NCBI RefSeq assembly: GCF_000203815.1
Contig: NW_004457703.1
Span: 124,001-188,000 of the forward strand
From: Cavenderia fasciculata
Lineage: Eukaryota; Evosea; Eumycetozoa; Acytosteliales; Cavenderiaceae
DNA length: 64,000 bases
Direction of reading: 5' to 3'
Below the pieces are notes generated by a model, which was not told where the DNA came from, searched no databases, and worked only from the letters and a program-made list of their open reading frames with translations. How positions within the stretch are numbered: position 1 is the first letter of the stretch; each line of letters opens with the position of its first letter. Positions 47,822-59,805 of the stretch are shown here, piece by piece. Made by a program: the position numbers and the translations under genes.

Positions 47822-49768
47822 ATGACGATCAATATTAATATAAAGACATCAGTTGGTGACAAGTTTGCTGTTGATGTCGACACTAGTATTCTCGTATCAG
47901 AGTTTAAAGGTTTATTGGCTACTAAATCAGGTATCCCAGCTGAACAACAAAGAATTATATATTCTGGTCATGTATTAAAAGATCATCAAAAGTTATCAGA
48001 ATATAGTATGTAGATAGAAAAAGAAAGGTGTAGACAGACTGTCAAATGATCATATAAACATACAAACAAATACTAATATTAATAACAAACCAACAAAAAC
48101 AAAAAAACACACTCTCTCCCTATATCATTTAATTATTACTTATATCTATTTTTAGATGTTCAAGAAGGACATACTGTACATTTAGTAAAAGGAGCAGCTC
48201 CACCAACTCCACCACCACCAACAGAGCAAGCACCAAATGCCAATACTCAACCAGCACCAATGCAAATACCTGGTATGCCATCAAACATGGGTCAAATGCT
48301 CCAGAATCCAATGATGCAAGAGATTCTAAACTCTCCAATGTTTCAAAACATATTTGACAATCCCGATACCTTTAAGGAAATGATTTTAAATAATCCCGAA
48401 ATGAGAGAAGTTATGAATAGAAATCCTGAAATGGCTCAAGTTTTAAATGATCCAAGAGTATGTAATATATATTTATATAAAACAACAAATATAAATATTA
48501 TCTTCTTCTTCTTCTTCTCTATATTAATATTTATATTTTGTTTTTATAGGCACTTAGACAATCATTTGAAATGATGCGTAATCCAGAATTGATGCGTGAA
48601 ATGATGCGTAATGCTGATAGAGCTATGATTAACATTGAAAATCACCCAGAAGGTTTTAATCTCCTTCGTAGAATGTATACAAATGTACAAGTATGTAAAT
48701 TAATTAATTAATTCATCAGTAATACAAAACTCTTTTAACCTAAACTAATTTGATCTTTTTATTTTTTTTGTTTCTTCTTCTTCTTCTTCTTTTTAGGAAC
48801 CATTATATAATGCAGCAAATCAAGCAGCAGCCAATCAACAAAACAACAATCCATTTTCATCTTTATTCAACAATAATACCAACAATGCAAATTCTGATCA
48901 ACCATTACCAAATCCATGGGCACCACAACCAACCCCAACTACAACCGGTGCTACTGGAACTGGTGCATCATCCAACAATACTACTACTAGTGGCGGCAAC
49001 ACAACTACTAGTCCAAACAGTAACGCATCAAATCCATTTGCCAGTATGTTTGGTGGTATGGGAGGAATGGGAGGAATGGGGGGAATGGGAGGAATGGGCG
49101 GTGGCAGCAATCCATTTGGATTGTCACCAGAACAAATGTCTCAAATGTTATCATCACCAGAGGTTCAAGGCATGATGCAACAATTAATGTCAAATCCACA
49201 ATTTATGGAACAAACAATCAACTCTAATCCACAACTCCGTCAAATGGTTGATCAGAATCCACAAATGAGAGAGGCACTTTCACGTCCTGAAAGTTTGGAA
49301 ATGTTTAGAAACCCTCAAAACCTTCAAGCACTTCTTCAACTTCAGCAATCTTTATCTACTCTTCAAAATAATGGAATGTTTGGGTATGAAACAGTAAACT
49401 ATATACATATTCATTTGATTTGATTTCTAATTTATATTTTATTTTTATTATATTTTAGTGGAGCATCAGGAATGCCACCAGCAGGAATGCCAGCAGGAAT
49501 GGAAAATATGTTTAGTGGTATGGGAGGAATGGGAGGAATGGGCAATTTTGCCAATATGTTTGGTGGAACGGGTGGAGCTACTGGTCAAAGACCAGGCACA
49601 ACTTCTCCTACACAAGCCGCTGCCAATCAAGAACCACCCGAACAAAGATTCACTGTTCAATTACAACAACTCAGAGATATGGGATTCCTCGATCCAGCCG
49701 AAAATATTCAAGCTCTTTTACAAACTGGTGGAAATGTAAATGCTGCTATTGAAAGATTACTTCGTTAA
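47822..49768 (+). CDS. ubqln: Ubiquilin (UBL-STI1-UBA shuttle protein)
   Basis: Five exons: 47822-48005, 48156-48457, 48550-48690, 48797-49383 and 49459-49768, giving 507 aa. It carries ubiquitylated clients to the proteasome. The N-terminal UBL ([40 protein letters not shown]) spans residues 2-73. STI1-type repeats rich in Asn, Pro and Met follow ([57 protein letters not shown]). A Gly/Met-rich linker has repeated GGMGGM units, and a second STI1 block has [19 protein letters not shown]. The C-terminal UBA (YTVQ-like: [20 protein letters not shown]) ends at the stop. All splice junctions preserve frame. Confidence 0.96.
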
Positions 49769-49994
49769 AAAAAAACAACATTTTAATATATATAAAAAAA
49801 GTCTTAAAACTACAAGTCTACCATTCTATTTAAATGGGAAGTAAACAACACTTTTTTGATTTAAACAAAAAAAAAAAAAAAAAAGAGAAGATCAAATTAA
49901 TTATTTGGCGATCTTCATAACCCGACTGTCGGGGTCATTTTGCTTTCTTATGATGATTCACAACGGTTTTTTCTTCTGGATTCTCAATTATAGA
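49769..49994. promoter_or_regulatory. Spacer with two adjacent inverted repeats
   Basis: GAAGATC (49887-49893) pairs with GATCTTC (49910-49916). Directly after it, CCCGAC-T-GTCGGG (49921-49933) is a 6-bp-arm palindrome. They lie between ubiquilin and the next gene, so they may be a 3'-end or leader element; no function is shown. Confidence 0.35.
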
Positions 49995-50956
49995 ATGTCT
50001 ACAAATAAAGAACAATATGAAAATAATAATAAAGAAGAAGAAGATTTATTTAGCAAGATCATTGGATCAGCAACACTCAGAACTATAATATTCAATCATG
50101 TTAGAGAGATTAGAATGTTGGATGCACGATTGTACAAGATACCAGGAACAAAGTACACTGTCGAACTTGGTCAACTAAATCAACATCACAGATTCATCGA
50201 AAGAAAGTATGCGTTCTGGTATCCACTTTATTTCGACCTTCAAATATTAGACAAGCCGTAACTCAACCGGACACTCTTGATAAAGATCCAATCAAGTTGT
50301 TGGAAAAAATCAAAGAGACTGATCTGCTATACACCGAGGATCTCAATGAAGCTTTTGATAAAATTCACTTGAAAGAAGCAAACAAAGACGATGATGACGA
50401 TGGCGATCAAGTCGGCCACCAAGCAAACTTTGGGCAGTTGGTGAGGGAACTTCCAACCGAGAATCTCAGGACCATCGCTAAAATGTTGGCAATTGATATC
50501 CAAGGATGTTTCGATAAAAAAAATGTAATTCAAAAGAGTAGGTATCGAAATATTTATAGCAATCATAATACGTTGACGAATATTAACAATAACTATTATT
50601 ATTATTACTATTACTATTATTGTTGCTACCCTTATCACGCAGAGATCACCAATACAATCAAACAATTGAAATCAAAGAATATGATTTTCAAAATGTACAA
50701 TGATGATGGAGATGTCGATGAATCACAATACAGTGAGGCTGATAGAGTTAAAATATCTCGATGGTATCAATGTATGTGCGATAACGACGGGTATCATGAT
50801 GTTTGGTTCATGACTCCATTGCAAGCATTCAAAGAAATGGGTGATCCAAAGGAACTTGAAGAGATGATAGAATCAGACTTGGAGGAAAGTGATGATGGTG
50901 ACTATGACGATGACGAGGAAGATGATAATGATAAAGTTCCATGTCCTATTCAGTGA
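49995..50956 (+). CDS. Second member of the IFNHV-motif dictyostelid family (frame break)
   Basis: ATG 49995 (MSTNKEQYENN). The head LFSKIIGSATLRTIIFNHV resembles FNDIFKMTYIRSLIFNHV of the gene at 20889. LYKIPGTKYTVELGQLNQHH follows. The frame shifts by one base near 50215-50222 (YAFW to VSTLFRPSNIRQAVTQPD), next to a GG pair. From there to about 50537 it reads LLEKIKETDLLYTEDLNEAF and NFGQLVRELPTENLRTIAKM. A likely intron (GTAGGT at about 50541 to CGCAG at 50642) leads to ITNTIKQLKSKNMIFKMYND and an acidic end (DDGDYDDDEEDDNDKVP). Function unknown. It may be a decayed copy or an assembly error at one base. I see no domain I can name. Confidence 0.55.
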
Positions 50957-51202
50957 TAAAACATTCACCATTATGGCTTCATATTTTATACAAATAAAGG
51001 CACAGAACATCGATTTAAATCCATACAGTGCCACAATTCAGGAGCAAAGGGGTTGGCTCTCATACTAATCCTCTGACTTGTACCATACTAATATATTTAT
51101 TCCTTTTCTTTTTTTGTTTGTTTATATATCTATCGACAATCCTACTAGCTGTAACAATTATTATTATAAATTAATATCTTTTTAAAAACAATGGAAATGT
51201 GT
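50957..51202. other. Convergent 3' spacer
   Basis: AT-rich, between the family gene and the GRAM-VASt gene. No gene seen. Confidence 0.55.
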
Positions 51203-54200
51203 TTATGAATTTGTACGTGTAACTATTTGTTGTTGGTGTTGTTGTTGGTTTAGTTGTTGATTCAATGTTATGATATTAGATAATAATGATTCCAAAGTTC
51301 CAACTTGAGTACCGAGAGAATTAATCTTCAAGTACATATAAAAGAATAGAGACAAGAGCATAATGATAACAGAAAACATTGGATAACCAGTGATGATCAA
51401 ATCTCCATAATCAGATGTAACTTGTAATCGGAATGGTGAAGAAGAGGTTGTTCTCTTTTTCTTGGATTCTACCAAGGTAACATCCTCATTTTCTTTGATC
51501 GATGTCAATGGTGAAGTATTATTATTATTTTGATTCTGATTGAATCCTAAATTAATTGGTGAAGGGGTGGACGCTGGTGGTGGTTGTAAACTATTATTAT
51601 TATTATTGTGAGTTGGTTGAGTATGAAGTGGAATGGATGAATAGGGAGAAGATTCATTACTTAGATTTGAAACTTGATTTGAAGATGATACCAAATGTTG
51701 TCTGCTACGTGATCTACTGTGATGTGGTTTGGGTGAATCGATTCTTCCCTCGCCACCACCAACACCACTTCCAACACCTTCATCTCCTCTAATCTTTTCA
51801 ATCGATCTATTCAAAGAGGTAATATTAATCGATGGTAAAGCAGCACCACCAACAGTACTTGGTGCAGCTAGACTAGATGATCCGCCAGCGGTTGGACGCT
51901 TGAATTGAATAGCCTTTTGAACCTCTTGTTTGGCCAATTGCACCCACGTTTGGAATGAACCTTTGGATTCTTTGATGGTGCTCGTTTCAATCTTGCTCTT
52001 GAACCAAGTCTTTTTGATAAATCTAACACATATTTGAATAGTCAATCGACAAGTATCTGGTGAAGTCTCCACAACCTCCCAGATTGCTTCAATTCTGAAA
52101 TGATCACCATATGGAATATCGAGCATAATAGTATCAGTTTCAATGACCAACTTTTTAAGTGTTAGATGATATCTCTGTGTCTCTTGAATTCTAGTTTTAT
52201 CTGGTCCAATTGGTGAATTTACTGGTGCTACATATTCCAATTCTCTAACTGTTCCAAATCTTTCTCTTGTTGTCCAATTTTTTACACTTATATCTAGAAA
52301 ATAAATAAATAAAATGAAATAATTAAATAGATAGAATTAGAAAAAGATAATTATAATATATGCGCGTTTGTACATACTTTTATCACCACGTTTGGTATGA
52401 TAATTAAATGCAAAGTTACATTTATCTGAACAGAGTGCTCTGAAAAAGTTGGTAGTGTTGCAATTGAAATTGTCGGTAAGGAGTTCTTCAAAATCTGATG
52501 ATTGACTTTCCAATATTGAAGATTGTTCATTAACTGATAGAAATTGATCAATTCCTCCGTACAATTCATCAAAAACACTTTTCTCTGAAACTACTACTGC
52601 TGCCGCTGCGGTTGGTGGTGCATGTTGTTGTGGTTTTTCTATTTGTATATTATTATTAAGAACAACTCCATTTATATTATTATTACAGTCTGTTGTTGGT
52701 TGTTGATTTGTTTGTTCAGGATTATTTGTTATTGTTGTATTTGTAGGAGTTGTTTCTGTATTACTATTACTATTATTATTATTATTATTATTTACATGGT
52801 CAAGACTATTATTGACAGTTTGTTGAAATCCACTACTTTGGGATGATTGTTCAGATTGATTACCATTACCATTGACCAGATTGGTATTCATGGTACCACT
52901 ACTATTATTATTATTAAATGATTGACTCTCGGCTTCAAAGACACTATTTGATGATTCATCTTCATCATCATCAATACTATGAGATGAAACTTCATCATGA
53001 GATTCACCAGTTACTTCTTTCCATTGTACCATTAATTCATTAAATGTTTTATCTCTTGATACAAATGATGCAAATGATAACTATATAGGTAGTAAAATAT
53101 TAATTAATTAATTAATAAATAAATAGTTCTATTCTATATTCTTTTTTTTGATTCACATTGATGAATTATATTTACCTTGTTTCCATTTGCAATGATTTCA
53201 ATGCCAACTGGGAATTGGAACTTTTTACTCTTTTTTTTAATACTTGTAACTTGATTAAATAGAATGATTTCTGTTGTCTTTAGACCAAAAATCTTTGATT
53301 CAAAACATATATAATTTGTAAAAAGATATAATCTACCATGTAATAAAATTTGTCTATGTAATGCAGCAGAATAATCTAATAAATAATAAATAAATAAATA
53401 AATAGATATTAATATTAATGTCAATATTGATGATTCTGATTTGATTGATTGATTTGATTTTCATTTCCATACCATTAATTAATAACTCGGTTGAAGGTAA
53501 TTTAAATTTTTTAATATATGGATTACTTTTCATTCTACTATCCAAAGTCTTTGAAATGGGAGGCTCCTCACCTCCGATTGTATTCTTTTTGGATGGTGCC
53601 AATAGTTTTGGTGATAGAAATGCTTTCTTTTTCATCTATAAAAGAATGAAAGGATTAATATAAACAGAACAACAATATTGGGTTGTTATATAAATATTTA
53701 TATTTAATAGACTAGCTTACCTTTTCAGAACTTTCTTTTAATATACTATTTTCTGAAGATTGTTTTAAATCTTCGCTATGACTTCTTGATCTACCAGTAC
53801 CAACATCTGTTTGCATGTCTGTCGATGACGACGACTTTTTAGTTGTATCCTTTTTAATGGTTCCACAAGGTGTAGAACTGGTAGAAGTGACAGTATGATA
53901 CTCTTGCGAATTAGAACCTTGCAAAGATGGTGTAGTTGGAGGGGAAAAGAATACTGGTGATTGTATTCCATTGGCACCAATTATTCCTCCTCCTCCTCCT
54001 CCTCCTCCATTGGAAATAGTTGATGGAGGTGTTGTTGTTAGAGGTGATGTAGATGTTAGATTTGGTTGTGTTTGTGATTTTGGTATAGTATCATTGTTAT
54101 TATTGTTGTTGTTGTTGTTATTGTTGTTGTTATTATTATCATTTACAAGGTTTGCTAGATTACTTGTACTTGGATAAGATTGTGATTGTTGTTGTGCAGG

Positions 54201-54257
54201 AGGAGGAGGAGGTTGTTTTGAAGATGATGAAGATGGTGATGTACTTATTGAATTCAT
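51203..54257 (-). CDS. GRAM-VASt protein with C-terminal TM (Lam/GRAMD1-like sterol transfer)
   Basis: Five exons: 54257-53721, 53635-53473, 53375-53176, 53080-52378 and 52293-51203, giving 897 aa. Residues 1-179 are Ser/Pro/Gln/Asn-rich. A GRAM domain follows at about 210-300 (LPSTELLINDYSAALHRQIL, LHGRLYLFTNYICFESKIFG). A long Asn-rich spacer precedes a VASt (StART-like) domain at about 480-690 (FNYHTKRGDKNISVKNWTTR, IPYGDHFRIEAIWEVVETSP, IQICVRFIKKTWFKSKIE). Near the end is one TM segment (MFSVIIMLLSLFFYMYLKI) and a Gln-rich tail. This order is the hallmark of ER-anchored Lam/Ltc/GRAMD1 proteins, which move sterols at membrane contact sites. The first reading of any single exon would miss the combination. 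Confidence 0.88.
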
Positions 54258-55931
54258 TCTATTCAATTCTATTCAATTCAATAATAATAAATAGAAATAG
54301 AGAGTACTCTACTACTAACAAATAAATAAATAAATAAATAATAAATATATATATATATATAATCCAAACACTAATTCATATATTGTGATTGATAGATAGA
54401 TAGATAGATGTTAATTGTAAATAAATAACTATATAGTCTTTATAAATAAATAAATAAAATATAATCTTGATTAATATATTAAATTAATGAGTAATAATGT
54501 ACAATTTCAAACGATACAAATTTGTAATGATACTATAATATATAGTAGTAGTTGTTGTATATATATATGTAATTTAATCGAAGATGAGGAAAATAGAAAA
54601 AGAGCAAGATGAAGATGAGTGAATGACTTGCTGACTTCAAGACTTGGTGACAAAGCAAAGCAGCAAGGAGGAGGACGAGAACTGTGGGGGGTTTTTATTA
54701 ATTGAATAAAATAGATAAAGATAACTATAGAGAAAGAGAGACTACTAGAAGTACTACTATACATGTTGATGTGATGATAGATTAGCATTTACCAACCATT
54801 GGTAGATGGTATAGTCATTGTTATTTTCAAATCAATCAATCAACCATCACTCATCATCATCGACAACCCACTCTTTATTACAGTCATGAATAATAATTGG
54901 GTTGGTTTGTTGTTGTTGCTCATTATCTCTTTCTCTCTACTTATCACTCCAAATCAAAAAAAAGAAAAGAATGTCTGTGTGATTGATGATGGATAGAGGA
55001 GTAGATATGCGACAATGGACTATGGACAAAAATGAATGCAATGATGATGATGATGATGATGATGTGTACAACTTACAATACTTTGATAGATGGTGTAATC
55101 TAACAATCTAACTACTATTAATGTGTTTGTGCAATGACACGGAATATATAGTACCTAATACCTAATAACGGGTTTTGTATTTAAAACTAATTTAATCAAT
55201 AGATATATGAGGTTGTATTGTTAGTTGGTTGGTCTATGTCTTAGTATTGAAGAAAATAAACAAAGAAGTTTTAAGATTAGATTATTGTGTGACCAGTTAC
55301 ATCAACAACAATAACAAAAAAAAGCAACAAGGAAGGAGCCAGCTGGTCATGACAATGCCCAAACTTGTAGAGGCATGCACCCCCTTTCCTTTATCCCTCC
55401 CCATCCCCATCCCATCCATGCTCTCTCTTTCTTGGCTCAGCAGTCATCATTACAACCAAACAACATCGACGTCGTGACAATGATCTCATGATGTCGCCAA
55501 TCTTGCCCACTCAAGACTAGATTTTTATTTTATTTTTTTATTCCGCTCGGTGACCAAAGCCAAAACAGGAGAAACGCAATATACGAGAATTGGTGTACAT
55601 TGTTTAATTAAATATTTGAGTACTTTATTAACTTTTTTTCTTTTTTTTTGTTGTTGTTGTTTGGAGAAATATAATGGTAGGATCGAAAATTATATTATTA
55701 TAGATGAATTGAGAGAGATAAATTAATTAATTATTGGATAGATAAATAAATAAATCTTTTGTGATTGAATTGTTGTTGTTGTGTGATTGGGAGGGAGAGA
55801 TTGGCTGTGCTGCTACTACTACTGCTATAGTTACACTTGCCAATATATTGGTATTGTTTAAAAATTCTAAACAATGAATAGAGTAAAATGGATTGGATTG
55901 ATTTTTATAGTTGATATTGAGGTTATGTACA
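54258..55931. other. Gene-free intergenic region with simple repeats
   Basis: AT-rich with TA, ATAA, GATA and GATGAT repeats. ORFs in it are short and of biased composition. It should contain the promoter of the GRAM-VASt gene and the 3' flank of the Cys/His-rich gene. I see no other gene. Confidence 0.5.
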
Positions 55932-57746
55932 TTACATTAAAATATACATTTCTTGTTGGTTATTGTTGTTGTTGTTGTTGTTGGTTGGTGTATTGTTATT
56001 GATGTTGTTGGGATTGTTAATGTTGTTGTTGGAAAATTGAAGGTGATGGTGATGATGGTGATGATGGTTATGATTGTTTTGGTTATAAACAACAATACTA
56101 TTATTATTGTTGTTGTTGGTGGTATTGGTATTGGTCGTAGTGTTATTGTGGTTGTTAAGAGATGAAGGATTTAAAAAACTTAAATAATGGTTATCATTTA
56201 CAGCATCGGTATTATTATTATTATTATTATTATGATTACAATGGGTGTTGGTTGTATTTGTATTTGTATTGTTGGTATTGGTATTATTATTACTGCCACT
56301 TTGCGCAGAAGTAATTCGATTCAAAGTTTGATTATTATTATTATTATACAATGGAGTATTATCAATGTTGGAAGAATTAACATTGTTGGAAGTTTGACTA
56401 TTTTGACATGGTTGTTGAGAATGTTGTTGATGTGATTGTTGATGATGGTTTTGTTGTTGGTTATGAATATGATGATGTTGTTGTTGATGATGGTGTTGGT
56501 TATGAGGAGTGACGGTAGTAATAAAGGATACAGGCGGAGTATCTTGAACAGATGATGTTAAATTAATATAGGGGACGTTGAAATGTTGTTGTTCACACCC
56601 AGACAATGATGGAGAATGTGCTATAATGGTTGTTGGTGTAGTTGGAATGATTCCATTATAGTCTAGTGGTGTACTATAGCTGGTATATGAAGAGGAGGAG
56701 GAAGAAGATGGTGTTCCCATAGCTGACCCACCACCTCCACCATTATGCTGATCAGAATAAGGATGTAATGGTATAGCAGTAGATGATGGAGATGTTGGTA
56801 TTATTGTACTAGTACTAGCATACATTTGATGATGTTGATGTTGATGTTGGTGATGATGATGATGTGATGATGATGTTGGTGAGATTGGGTATCCCATCAA
56901 CGGACCAAATACCAGGTCTAGTGCAAAAGGGTCTCTTTGTGCATGTTGTGGTGTCAAATGCAATATACCGGCTGTTGGACTGAATGGAGGTTGGTTGTTG
57001 TTGTTGGAAGGAGGTGGAGGATGATGAAGATGATGTAAAAGAGGGGATCTCATGATTTCACCTGGTGCAACTGGACTAGTCGTAGCCGATGAAGGGGGTG
57101 AGTATTGACCACTATGACTATGACTATGACTATCAATCTTTAAATTGGGAAACAATTTCTCTTTACTATTCCTTTTCTTTTCAAAGACACATGATGAGAG
57201 ACTGGTAGGTGACAAAGATGATCCAGAAATACAAGCAGACTTTTTTGGCGATTTAATTTGAACTTTTAAAGTTGGAGATGTTTTACCTTGTTTTGGTTTT
57301 GGACTTGATGCAGGCGATGGAATGGCACTTGATGAAGTTGATGATGAAGACGAAGAACTAGATGAACTAGATGTTCCAAGAACAATTAAATTGGTTTGAT
57401 ATGTTACTGGCGAACTTCCAATTGGCAACACTGCTTCTGAACTTGAAAATAGAGTTGGACTACTTTTGGCCGATGATGATGATGAACTTGATCCAGATGA
57501 GGAATCTGACCGAGGTGAATGGTTACTATTGTTACTATGATTATTGTGATTACTATTTGTGACAGTTGGACGACTCTTTACACGTTGACAAATTTTACAT
57601 TGGGAAACGTCACAATCATGTGATGACTTTCTCTCGTGTCTACACAAACTTGCTTTATGATCATAACAAGCTCGTACAATACAAATATCATGACGACACA
57701 TTAATTTACCATCCTCTGATAATCTATATTTTAATAGTTTTTTCAT
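55932..57746 (-). CDS. Cys/His-rich zinc-binding-like protein with long low-complexity tail
   Basis: A single exon of 604 aa; ATG at 57746. Residues about 10-60 hold a dense Cys/His cluster: LMCRHDICIVRACYDHKASL, then CRHERKSSHDCDVSQCKICQ. Spacing such as C-x3-C at the end suggests one or two zinc sites. I do not match this to a named finger. The remaining 540 residues are Ser, Asn, Gln, His and Thr runs, with short Pro-Ser motifs (SPTLFSS, SPKPKQGKTSPTLKVQIKSP). The pattern (small N-terminal zinc cluster, disordered tail) would fit a regulatory or RNA/DNA-binding protein. That is an inference. Confidence 0.72.
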   Translation of the reverse strand: MKKLLKYRLSEDGKLMCRHDICIVRACYDHKASLCRHERKSSHDCDVSQCKICQRVKSRPTVTNSNHNNHSNNSNHSPRSDSSSGSSSSSSSAKSSPTLFSSSEAVLPIGSSPVTYQTNLIVLGTSSSSSSSSSSSTSSSAIPSPASSPKPKQGKTSPTLKVQIKSPKKSACISGSSLSPTSLSSCVFEKKRNSKEKLFPNLKIDSHSHSHSGQYSPPSSATTSPVAPGEIMRSPLLHHLHHPPPPSNNNNQPPFSPTAGILHLTPQHAQRDPFALDLVFGPLMGYPISPTSSSHHHHHQHQHQHHQMYASTSTIIPTSPSSTAIPLHPYSDQHNGGGGGSAMGTPSSSSSSSYTSYSTPLDYNGIIPTTPTTIIAHSPSLSGCEQQHFNVPYINLTSSVQDTPPVSFITTVTPHNQHHHQQQHHHIHNQQQNHHQQSHQQHSQQPCQNSQTSNNVNSSNIDNTPLYNNNNNQTLNRITSAQSGSNNNTNTNNTNTNTTNTHCNHNNNNNNNTDAVNDNHYLSFLNPSSLNNHNNTTTNTNTTNNNNNNSIVVYNQNNHNHHHHHHHHLQFSNNNINNPNNINNNTPTNNNNNNNNQQEMYILM

Positions 57747-59805
57747 CTCTATTTGTGTGATAGGTTGGTTGATGGATTGTGATTTTAAATAAATAAAAGT
57801 ATAAAAGAGGTGATAAAGACTACCAAAACATAATAATATAAATAGATGGAAATGGCGAGATAGAAAACAGAGTGTAAGAGAAAACTAGAGTTCTCTGCAG
57901 ATTGAGATAAAAGATTGAAAAAAAGGTTCCGATTGAAGTTGTAGTAGTAGTGGTAGCGGTAGCAGCAGTATTAGAGTTGATGTTGATGTTGTTGGTAAGT
58001 TTAATCATAAATATAATATAGATGGATGGACAGGTGGATGGACGGATGGACAGAAAAGGGTTGTTAAAAAGGAGGAGGAGGTTAGGGAAATATTTAAATA
58101 ATTCGAATGGTGGGTAGAAGAGAGAGAGAAGCAATGACTAAAGTAGAAGTAGTAGTAGGTTGACCTGTTGGAGGATAGGCTACTAGTAGGTAGGTAGGGA
58201 CACGGTCGATATTTTAAATGTCTCTAAAAATAAAATAAAAATATTAATATTTTAAAATTATTGATCTTCACCGCTCACACTCGCACTCTTACCACACTCA
58301 CTCTAAATATGATACATACGCTCTCTCGTTCAGAGTAAACCCCCTCACTCTTAGCTTTTGACTTTTAACTTGTGAGATTAGTCCCGTATTTTTATGATTG
58401 GTGGTTATGTCTTAAATGATGATTTATTTTTAATTGGTAATAAGAGATTGGCTGCTGACTTTGAGTGGTGCGTATGTGTGGATAATAATAATAAATAATA
58501 ATAATAAATAAATAGTTTAAAAGTGTGATGATGGTATTGGTGGCGATAGTTATTGGAGGTTGTGAGAGAGTGTGTTAAAGCTGTGGCGTGGGGAAATGAA
58601 AGAAGGAAGGAAGGAAGGAAGGAATTATAAATTTACAGATAAATTTTATATATTTACACAGACAGAGACAAAATTAAATTTTTAATTAAAAAAAAAAAAT
58701 GTGATACTACGAATGATTATTGGTGAGTTGGTCTATTACGACGACTTGATTATTACTTTAAACTTCACTTTCTTAATACATGTACTGAATGAGGGGGTGA
58801 GGAGTAGGATAGAATAGAAAAGAATAGAATATATCTTTGAAAGATTAGTAGAAAGATAGATAGATAGATAAATATATTATTTACAAATAAATATATATAT
58901 GTGAGATTAAAAAGGGGTAATAGTATAGTATAATATAGTAGGTATAGATGTGTACAAAATAAGAAAAAGGAGATATATTAATAGAATATAATATTTATAT
59001 AGGTAGTTGTACAAATTAGAAAAAAAAAAAAAAAAAAAGAGACAGATTTAAGCAAGATAGATATATCTATTTAAATTGAAACCTTCCTTTCTTCTTCTTT
59101 TGCAAACAAGCAAAAGTACGCAAAGAGTAGAGAAGGTGGCTCGAAAGAGATTTGATTGATAAAACAAAAATAGAGGAGAAGATGGGCTGAGAGGGGGTGA
59201 AGATCCATCCATGGCTCTCTCTATTCAATCAAAATGTGGGGATCATCAAATTATGTGATTCTAGCTCGCCCCAGCCAATCGGTGCACCATTCTAGAGTGA
59301 GTGAGAGAGGAAAACGGGTCAATTCGGGGCGAAACCAAATCAAATCTAATCACTGTGTCTTCAAAGAATGCATTTTAGTAAAATATCTTTTGCCCCAAAA
59401 ATGTAAAAGTCTCCATTTACTCTTGTACTCCTTCCTTGTGACAATGATCTGCCATTGTAATTACATTGAGAGAAAAAGGAAAAGAAAAGAGTTAGTCCCT
59501 TGCTGCTACTACAAACTACGTAGTTTGATATTGCAAATTTTCAAACAACAAACCATAGATTATAAGAATAGAAACTGATCGCAAATTGTCTTTTGAAAAA
59601 CATCAACCATCGTTGGTGTTTTTTGAAAACAAAAACAAAGCAAAAAACTACGTAATTTTAAAACAAGGAGACTAGAAATAGATAGATATAGATAGATAAA
59701 TAGATATAAATACATATATAAATATAATAATAAGAGAATAGTGCAACCCCCATTGAATATCAAAGAGATAGATAGATAGATAGATAGAGATTGATTGATA
59801 GTTTC
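57747..59805. other. Gene-free region upstream of MST-like kinase, with palindromes
   Basis: AT-rich, with ATA, GAAA and GATA repeats. Closest to the kinase are a 16-base palindrome (59512-59527), a 12-bp hairpin (59596-59623) and a second AACTACGTA word at 59646. The ORF at 59234-59578 has no convincing composition and overlaps the palindrome. Confidence 0.5.

Noticed and set aside
59234-59578. 114-aa plus-strand ORF upstream of the MST-like kinase
   Set aside because: Irregular composition, no homology I can recognise, no splice or promoter support, and it overlaps palindromic DNA.
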